A stretch of DNA of 9,912 bases from Acidiferrobacterales bacterium (GTDB lineage: Bacteria; Pseudomonadota; Gammaproteobacteria; Acidiferrobacterales; Sulfurifustaceae), in the NCBI GenBank assembly GCA_015492195.1, contig WGFP01000211.1, positions 1-9,912 on the forward strand, read 5' to 3'. The position numbers were made by a program, and so were the translations under genes. Shown here one piece after another: positions 5,197 through 9,912 of this stretch. The notes under the pieces were generated by a model, which saw only the letters and a program-made list of their open reading frames with translations, searched no databases and was not told the origin of the DNA. Position 1 is the first letter of the stretch. Each line of letters begins with the position of its first letter.

Positions 5197-7071
5197 TCAG
5201 GCGCGCTTGCGCTTGAGATGGATCAGGAGCAAGGAGATGGCCGCCGGCGTTACGCCTGAAATACGGGCCGCCTGCCCCAGCGTAACCGGCCGCTGGGAAG
5301 CCAGCTTCTGTCGCACCTCGACCGACAAGCCGCGCACATTGTGATAGTCAAAGTCCCCGGGCAGGGCGGTCTCTTCATGCCGGCGGGCGTGCGCAATCTC
5401 CTCGGTCTGGCGATCAATATAACCGGCGTATTTAGCCTGAATTTCCACCTGATTTGCCACGTCCGCATCCGTCACCGCCGGCCCGGCGCCGGGCAGATTC
5501 ATAAGTGAGTGGTAACTCACTTCCGGGCGGCGCAATAACTCCATCAGGCTGGTTTCCCGACCCAGTTTTTGTCCCAGGGCCCGGACGACTTCTTCTTCGG
5601 ACAATTCCCCGGGACGCAGCCGGGTGCGCCGCAGGCGCGCCTGCTCGCGCCGGATGGCGTCCCGCTTGCTGCCAAAGCGCTGCCAGCGGGCGCTGTCCAC
5701 AAGCCCCAGCCGGTACCCGATTTCGGTCAGGCGCAGGTCGGCGTTGTCCTCGCGCAGCAACAGACGGTACTCGGCGCGCGAGGTGAACATGCGATAGGGT
5801 TCGCTGGTGCCGCGGGTGATCAGGTCGTCGACCAACACCCCGATATAGGCCTGGTCGCGCCGCGGCCACCAGGGTTCCCGTTCCCGAACCTGGCGGGCGG
5901 CGTTGAGGCCGGCGATCAGGCCCTGGGCCGCGGCTTCCTCGTAGCCGGTGGTGCCGTTGATCTGGCCGGCGAAAAACAGACCGGCCAGGGCTTTGGTCTC
6001 GAGCGTCGGTTTCAAATCGCGCGGGTCGAAAAAATCGTATTCAATGGCATAACCCGGGCGTGTGATGACGGCGCGCTCGAACCCGCGGATGGAGCGCACC
6101 AGCTCCCATTGCACGTCAAACGGCAGGCTGGTGGAAATGCCGTTGGGATAGACCTCGCGCGTATCGAGCCCCTCGGGTTCGATAAAGATCTGATGGGAAT
6201 CCTTGTCGGCGAACCGCACCACCTTGTCTTCGATGGACGGGCAATAGCGCGGACCGATCCCTGCAATCACCCCGGTATACATGGGCGAGCGGTCAAGCGC
6301 GGCGCGAATGATATCGTGGGTGCGCGGGTTGGTATGGGTAATGTGGCACACCACCTGGCGCGGGTGCTCATCGCGCGACCCCATGAACGAGAACACCGGG
6401 GTCGGCGTGTCACCCGCTTGTTCCTGCAACCTGGCGTAGTCAATCGTGCGCCCGTCAATACGCGGGGGCGTGCCCGTCTTGAGCCGCCCGACCCGAAACG
6501 GCAGGTCGCGCAAGCGCGCCGCCAAGGCGCTCGACGGGGGGTCGCCGGCGCGGCCGCCCTGATAGTTGCAAAGCCCGACGTGGATGCGCCCGCCGAGGAA
6601 GGTCCCGCTGGTCAACACCACGGCGCGGGCGCGGAACTTAAGCCCCATCTGCGTCACCACGCCGGCGACCCGTTCCCCCTCCACAATAAGGTCGTCCACC
6701 GTTTGCTGGAACAGGGTCAGGTTCGCCTGGTCTTCAAGCATCCTGCGCACCGCTTGCTTGTACCGCGCGCGGTCGGCCTGGGCCCTTGTGGCGCGTACCG
6801 CCGGACCCTTGCGGGCGTTGAGGATGCGGAACTGGATGCCGGCGCGGTCGGTGGCCCGGGCCATGACGCCTCCCAGGGCGTCGATCTCCTTCACCAGGTG
6901 CCCCTTGCCGATGCCGCCGATCGCCGGGTTGCACGACATCTGGCCGATGGTCTCGATATTCTGGGTCAGCAGCAGGGTTTTGGCGCCCAGGCGGGCGGCG
7001 GCATGCGCCGCTTCGGTGCCGGCATGGCCGCCGCCGATCACGATCACGTCATAGGGTTCGGGGTGTGTCAT
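5197..7071 (-). CDS. mnmG: tRNA uridine-5-carboxymethylaminomethyl modification enzyme MnmG
   Basis: MnmG (GidA) is the FAD- and NADH-dependent partner of the GTPase MnmE; together they install the (carboxymethyl)aminomethyl group on wobble uridine 34 of several tRNAs. The 624-residue protein is full length (about 630 is usual). Seen in order: FAD-binding IGGGHAGTEAA (12-22); CNPAIGGIGKGHLVKEIDALGG (47-68), whose C47 matches a conserved catalytic-region cysteine; RGIQ-like and KGPAVRATRAQADR segments near 80-102; TSGTFLGG (154-161); and GIGPRYCPSIEDKV (271-284) with the second conserved cysteine C277. The C-terminal helical domain, which binds MnmE and tRNA, ends in ISLLLIHLKRKRA. The ATG at 7069-7071 has no clear Shine-Dalgarno site; a 9-codon open frame overlaps it as ATGA. 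A plausible extended -10 promoter lies at 7111-7119. mnmE is not in the window. Confidence 0.98.
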   Translation of the reverse strand: MTHPEPYDVIVIGGGHAGTEAAHAAARLGAKTLLLTQNIETIGQMSCNPAIGGIGKGHLVKEIDALGGVMARATDRAGIQFRILNARKGPAVRATRAQADRARYKQAVRRMLEDQANLTLFQQTVDDLIVEGERVAGVVTQMGLKFRARAVVLTSGTFLGGRIHVGLCNYQGGRAGDPPSSALAARLRDLPFRVGRLKTGTPPRIDGRTIDYARLQEQAGDTPTPVFSFMGSRDEHPRQVVCHITHTNPRTHDIIRAALDRSPMYTGVIAGIGPRYCPSIEDKVVRFADKDSHQIFIEPEGLDTREVYPNGISTSLPFDVQWELVRSIRGFERAVITRPGYAIEYDFFDPRDLKPTLETKALAGLFFAGQINGTTGYEEAAAQGLIAGLNAARQVREREPWWPRRDQAYIGVLVDDLITRGTSEPYRMFTSRAEYRLLLREDNADLRLTEIGYRLGLVDSARWQRFGSKRDAIRREQARLRRTRLRPGELSEEEVVRALGQKLGRETSLMELLRRPEVSYHSLMNLPGAGPAVTDADVANQVEIQAKYAGYIDRQTEEIAHARRHEETALPGDFDYHNVRGLSVEVRQKLASQRPVTLGQAARISGVTPAAISLLLIHLKRKRA

Positions 7072-7110
7072 GGGTGGGCGTCGGCAATCTCAAGCATAAA
7101 TGAACGAAAA

Positions 7111-7119
7111 ATCATACCA
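7111..7119 (-). promoter_or_regulatory. Extended -10 promoter candidate for mnmG
   Basis: On the minus strand TGG immediately precedes TATGAT (7111-7116), giving a TGn extended -10 element with a near-consensus hexamer. There is no good -35 box at the expected distance, which is tolerated by extended -10 promoters. Transcription would begin near 7104 and leave a leader of about 33 bases before the mnmG ATG. Confidence 0.45.
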
Positions 7120-7188
7120 TAGTTGAAAATCGGGCTGTGCCGCCTGCCCGGGAGACAGCGTGTTTTTTCATTCCCCGTTGGCGTAGTC

Positions 7189-7194
7189 TATAAC
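7189..7194 (+). promoter_or_regulatory. Weak -10 candidate for the moxR-DUF58-tgpA operon
   Basis: TATAAC lies 58 bases upstream of the moxR start in the intergenic region shared with mnmG. Its -35 position, about 7166-7171, falls in a T-run (TTTCAT) that matches the consensus poorly. It is the best-looking candidate on the plus strand between 7072 and 7252, but the assignment is tentative. Confidence 0.25.
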
Positions 7195-7252
7195 TTAAAT
7201 GAAGTCCCTTTGTCAGAACATTATATCCACCGGCCCCTGAATTCCCTTGACC

Positions 7253-8200
7253 ATGTACCCTGCCACGGAAAAATCCTCTGCCCCCGCGCGCGCCGTGTTG
7301 GACACGATCGTTGCCCGCGTCAGCGAGCTGATCCTGGGCAAGGAGCCGCAGGTGCGCCTGGCGCTCGCCTGCCTGCTCGCCCGCGGCCATCTGCTGATCG
7401 AAGACCTCCCCGGCGTGGGCAAGACCACGCTCGCCCACGTGCTGGCGCGGGCCTTGGGGCTGCATTTCAAACGCATCCAGTTTACCAGCGATTTGCTCCC
7501 GGCCGACATCCTCGGGGTGTCCATTTACCAATCGGAAACCAAGAATTTCACCTTTCATCCCGGCCCCGTCTTCGCGCAACTGGTGCTGGCGGATGAGATC
7601 AACCGCGCCACGCCCAAAACCCAGAGCGCGCTGCTGGAGGCCATGGAGGAGCGCCAGGTGACGAGCGACGGCACGACCCTGAAACTGCCCGAGCCGTTTT
7701 TCGTGATCGCGACGCAAAATCCGCATCACTTAATCGGCACCTTCCCGTTGCCGGAGTCGCAGCTCGACCGCTTTCTCATGCGCATCGAGATGGGGTATCC
7801 GGATCGCCAGGCGGAACGCCGGCTGCTCAAGGGGCGCGACCGGCGCGAACTGCTCGAAGACATGCCCTCGGTCATCGACGGGAAGGGCCTGACGGCCCTG
7901 CAGCAACAGGCCGGCCGCGTTCACGCATCCGACGCCCTGCTCGATTACATTCAAAACCTGCTTGAGGCCACGCGCCGCGGCAATCAGTTTGCGGAGGGCC
8001 TGTCGCCGCGCGCCGGGCTTGCGCTGTTGCACGCCTCCCGCGCCTGGGCCTTGCTCTGCGGCCGCGATATGGTGCTGCCCGAAGACGTGCAGGCGGTGGC
8101 GCCGGGCGTAATCACCCACCGCCTGCGCGCCGGGGTCGATACCCCGGACAAGCAGCCCCTGCTGATCCAACGGTTGCTTGAGTCCATTCCTATTCCCTGA
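7253..8200 (+). CDS. MoxR-family AAA+ ATPase
   Basis: The 315-residue product belongs to the MoxR class of AAA+ ATPases, thought to act as chaperones that mature or insert partner proteins, often together with DUF58 or VWA proteins. Visible motifs: Walker A LPGVGKTTLA (about 52-61); QFTSDLLPADILG soon after; Walker B LADEINRATPKTQSALLEAMEERQV (acidic pair DE); sensor 1 FVIATQNP; and the arginine-finger region LPESQLDRFLMRI. The C-terminal lid contains SPRAGLALLHASRAWALL, as is typical. Length is usual for the family. ATG at 7253 was chosen; a TTG two codons earlier is also possible, and an in-frame TGA at 7238-7240 blocks anything longer. No good Shine-Dalgarno site is seen. Its stop overlaps the next start by one base (TGATG), so it is translationally coupled to the DUF58 gene. 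Confidence 0.93.
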   Translation: MYPATEKSSAPARAVLDTIVARVSELILGKEPQVRLALACLLARGHLLIEDLPGVGKTTLAHVLARALGLHFKRIQFTSDLLPADILGVSIYQSETKNFTFHPGPVFAQLVLADEINRATPKTQSALLEAMEERQVTSDGTTLKLPEPFFVIATQNPHHLIGTFPLPESQLDRFLMRIEMGYPDRQAERRLLKGRDRRELLEDMPSVIDGKGLTALQQQAGRVHASDALLDYIQNLLEATRRGNQFAEGLSPRAGLALLHASRAWALLCGRDMVLPEDVQAVAPGVITHRLRAGVDTPDKQPLLIQRLLESIPIP

Positions 8201-9132
8201 TGGCTTTTGTCGGTACGAGTGCTCCGGTATCTCCTCGAGAGCGGGAGGTTGTTCTGGGGCGGCGGCAGTTATTCATGCTGCCGACCCGCAACGGGTTGTT
8301 GTTCGCGGCGATTCTCATTGTCCTGTTGCTGGCCGCGATCAATTACAGCAACGGCCTTGCCTACGCGCTGACTTTTCTGTTGGGTTCGCTCGCCGTGGTG
8401 TCGATGCTCTACACCCACCGCAATCTCCATCGGCTGCATATCACAGCCGGGGCCTGCACGCCCGTTTTCGCCGGCCAACCGGCGGTGTTCCACATATGCC
8501 TGACCAATCATTCGGACGTCCCGCGCCTGGGCGTCAGGGTGCTCTGTAACAAGACTGAGATAGCAAACGTCGATCTTGCCGCGAACCAAAGCCGATATAT
8601 CGACTTGAGCGCGCCCACGACCCGGCGGGGGTATATGCCGGCGCCCCGGTTCATTGTCTCGACGCGCTTTCCCCTGGGCCTGTTGTATTCCTGGTCGCGC
8701 CGTCTGCGGCTTGACCAGAGCTGCCTGGTTTATCCAAAACCCGCGCCAATCCAGCCACCGCGCGCGAGCGTATCGGATTCCGCCCAATGCGTGCAGGGTC
8801 TGCGCGCCGGCGGGGATGATTTTATTGGCCTGCGTGAATTTCACGCGGGCGACTCGCCGCGCCATGTGGACTGGAAAGCGGTGGCGCGCGGGATGGGTTG
8901 GTACATCAAACAATTCGGCGGCGGCGCCAAGGCGTCGACGTGGCTTGAGTGGGAGGCGCTTGCGGGGATGGCGACGGAGGCGCGCCTGAGCGTGCTGTGC
9001 CGCTGGGTGCTGGACGCGGAACAGGCAGGGCTGCATTACGGCCTGCGCCTTCCCGGCGCGACCATTGCGCCGGGGAGCGGAGAGACCCACCGGCATCGTT
9101 GCCTCAAGGCCTTGGCGGTGTTTCATGGCTAA
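8200..9132 (+). CDS. DUF58-domain membrane-anchored protein
   Basis: The 310-residue product has two adjacent hydrophobic helices near the N-terminus (about 31-48 and 52-71) followed by an extracytoplasmic or cytoplasmic beta-rich part, then the DUF58 signature GGDDFIGLREFHAGDSPRHVDWKAVAR (204-230). DUF58 proteins accompany MoxR ATPases; the domain is distantly related to VWA-type folds and its biochemical role is not settled. Here the stretch after the signature (KQFGGGAKASTWLEWEAL) holds the tail of the domain. The start ATG overlaps the moxR stop, and the stop overlaps the start of the transglutaminase gene by 8 bases, so the three are very probably one operon. This DUF58 protein is of the shorter type commonly paired with TgpA-like proteins. 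Confidence 0.92.
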   Translation: MAFVGTSAPVSPREREVVLGRRQLFMLPTRNGLLFAAILIVLLLAAINYSNGLAYALTFLLGSLAVVSMLYTHRNLHRLHITAGACTPVFAGQPAVFHICLTNHSDVPRLGVRVLCNKTEIANVDLAANQSRYIDLSAPTTRRGYMPAPRFIVSTRFPLGLLYSWSRRLRLDQSCLVYPKPAPIQPPRASVSDSAQCVQGLRAGGDDFIGLREFHAGDSPRHVDWKAVARGMGWYIKQFGGGAKASTWLEWEALAGMATEARLSVLCRWVLDAEQAGLHYGLRLPGATIAPGSGETHRHRCLKALAVFHG

Positions 9133-9912
9133 ACAAATGCCTTCCTTCGCGCACCCGGACCGCCAGGCGCTGAACTGGCTGCTTGCCACCGCCGCGATCA
9201 CGGTGTTGCCCCACCTTGGGCGGCTGCCCGTGTGGATCGCGCTGGCGTTCGCCGTCGCCAGCGCCTGGCGTTACGCCTGCGATAACTTCCATTGGTACCG
9301 TCCCGGGCGTCTGGTGCGGGTGACCGTCACGCTTGCAGTAATTGCCGCGGTCTACAAGCAATACGGCACCCTGCTCGGGCGCGATCCCGGGGTCGCGCTG
9401 CTTGTTGTGCTGCTCGGGCTTAAGTTTCTCGAACTCAAGACCCTGCGGGATTACATGTGGAGCGTCTTTCTGTTTTACCTGGTCATCCTCGGCGGCTTTT
9501 TGTACGCGCAAACCCTGTGGCTCGGGGCCTACGCAATAGTGGCGGTAATCGTCAGCACCGCCACCCTGATTCGCCTGAACCAGCCCACCGGTCTTAACTT
9601 GAAAGAAAATCTCCGCCTCGCCACGGGCCTGCTGATCAAGGCGCTGCCCCTGATGCTGATCGTGTACCTGTTGTTCCCGCGCCTGCAGGGAACCCTCTGG
9701 GGGCTGCCGCTCGACGCCCACAGCGGGCTCACCGGCCTGTCCGACACCATGCGCCCCGGAAACATCAATCGCTTGAGTGAATCTTCCGAAATCGCGTTTC
9801 GCGTCACATTCACCCAGGAACCCCCGCCGGCGCGCGAACTTTATTGGCGCGGGCTGGTATTGTGGCAAACCGACGGGCGGGGCTGGTCGCGCGGCCGGCC
9901 GAAGGCAGCGGC
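9125..9912 (+). CDS. TgpA-like DUF3488/transglutaminase membrane protein, N-terminal part
   Basis: The open frame from the ATG at 9125 runs off the right edge; 262 codons are visible. Hand translation gives a multi-helix membrane region, with hydrophobic segments at about 16-29, 33-51, 63-79, 88-103, 110-128, 132-150 and 166-184. Family-typical stretches are LLGLKFLELKTLRDY (96-110), FPRLQGTLWGLP (184-195), TGLSDTMRPGNINRLSES (203-220) and LYWRG (239-243). These mark the DUF3488 membrane domain and the start of the periplasmic region of TgpA-type proteins. The transglutaminase core with its Cys-His-Asp triad lies beyond the window and cannot be checked. The Pseudomonas aeruginosa homologue TgpA is known as an essential membrane protein with a periplasmic transglutaminase domain. 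It overlaps the DUF58 gene by 8 bases, which supports co-translation. Confidence 0.9.
   Translation, partial: MAKQMPSFAHPDRQALNWLLATAAITVLPHLGRLPVWIALAFAVASAWRYACDNFHWYRPGRLVRVTVTLAVIAAVYKQYGTLLGRDPGVALLVVLLGLKFLELKTLRDYMWSVFLFYLVILGGFLYAQTLWLGAYAIVAVIVSTATLIRLNQPTGLNLKENLRLATGLLIKALPLMLIVYLLFPRLQGTLWGLPLDAHSGLTGLSDTMRPGNINRLSESSEIAFRVTFTQEPPPARELYWRGLVLWQTDGRGWSRGRPKAA

Noticed and set aside
5569..7122. A 517-codon open frame on the plus strand, antisense to mnmG
   Set aside because: It lies opposite unmistakable mnmG and its translation is rich in Gly, Ala, Pro, Arg and His without domain motifs. Long antisense frames are expected in GC-rich coding DNA.
7072..7252. Possible replication-origin elements upstream of mnmG
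   Set aside because: mnmG is often near oriC, but I found no TTATCCACA-type DnaA boxes here; the nearest resemblance (TTATATCCACC around 7220) is a poor match, and there is no AT-rich repeat array.
8269..9201. A 310-codon open frame on the minus strand, antisense to the DUF58 gene
   Set aside because: The plus strand carries a clear DUF58 signature; the antisense product is Arg/Gln/Ala-rich with no recognisable domain, so it is a shadow.
9104..9868. A 254-codon minus-strand open frame at the right end
   Set aside because: It is opposite the hand-translated TgpA-like frame, which shows transmembrane helices and family motifs; the antisense product is low-complexity and rich in Gln and Gly.

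Overview
The window reads as a chromosomal segment of a moderately GC-rich gammaproteobacterium. The main reason is the housekeeping block on the minus strand, read right to left: mnmG, rsmG, parA, parB and the start of atpI. This order (tRNA modification, 16S methylation, chromosome partition, ATP synthase) is well known near the replication origin of many Gammaproteobacteria, Pseudomonas for example. The exact genus cannot be fixed from the sequence. The small accessory proteins (DUF302 and DUF2914 types) resemble those of environmental, often sulfur-oxidising gammaproteobacteria, but that is only an impression.

Layout, left to right. 1-171: start of atpI (minus), cut by the window edge, with a strong sigma70-type promoter at 240-268 and two dyad symmetries around it. 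393-767: a small secreted Sel1-repeat protein (minus) sitting between parB and atpI. 858-3122: parB, parA and rsmG (minus), tightly spaced, with parA and parB overlapping by 4 bases. 3184-3639: a secreted DUF302 protein (minus). 3864-4436: a secreted DUF2914 protein (plus), divergent from the DUF302 gene. 4478-5116: a four-helix membrane protein (minus) built from two copies of one unit. 5197-7071: mnmG (minus). 7253-9912: a plus-strand operon of a MoxR-type AAA+ ATPase, a DUF58 protein and the N-terminal half of a TgpA-like (DUF3488) membrane transglutaminase, cut by the right edge.

How the genes fit together. MnmG and RsmG modify tRNA and 16S rRNA; ParA and ParB segregate the chromosome; AtpI assists ATP synthase assembly. 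The three small envelope genes at 3184-5116 separate mnmG from rsmG, which usually adjoin, so they look like a lineage-specific insertion into a conserved block. The MoxR-DUF58-transglutaminase trio is a widespread conserved cassette of poorly known function; it starts from the same 181-base intergenic region as mnmG, in the opposite direction.

I saw no rRNA, tRNA, CRISPR array, insertion sequence, consensus parS site or DnaA-box cluster. No gap between genes exceeds 300 bases. I found no convincing evidence of a wholly new system. The most unusual items are the internally duplicated membrane protein, the double dyad at the atp promoter, and the interruption of the mnmG-rsmG pair.
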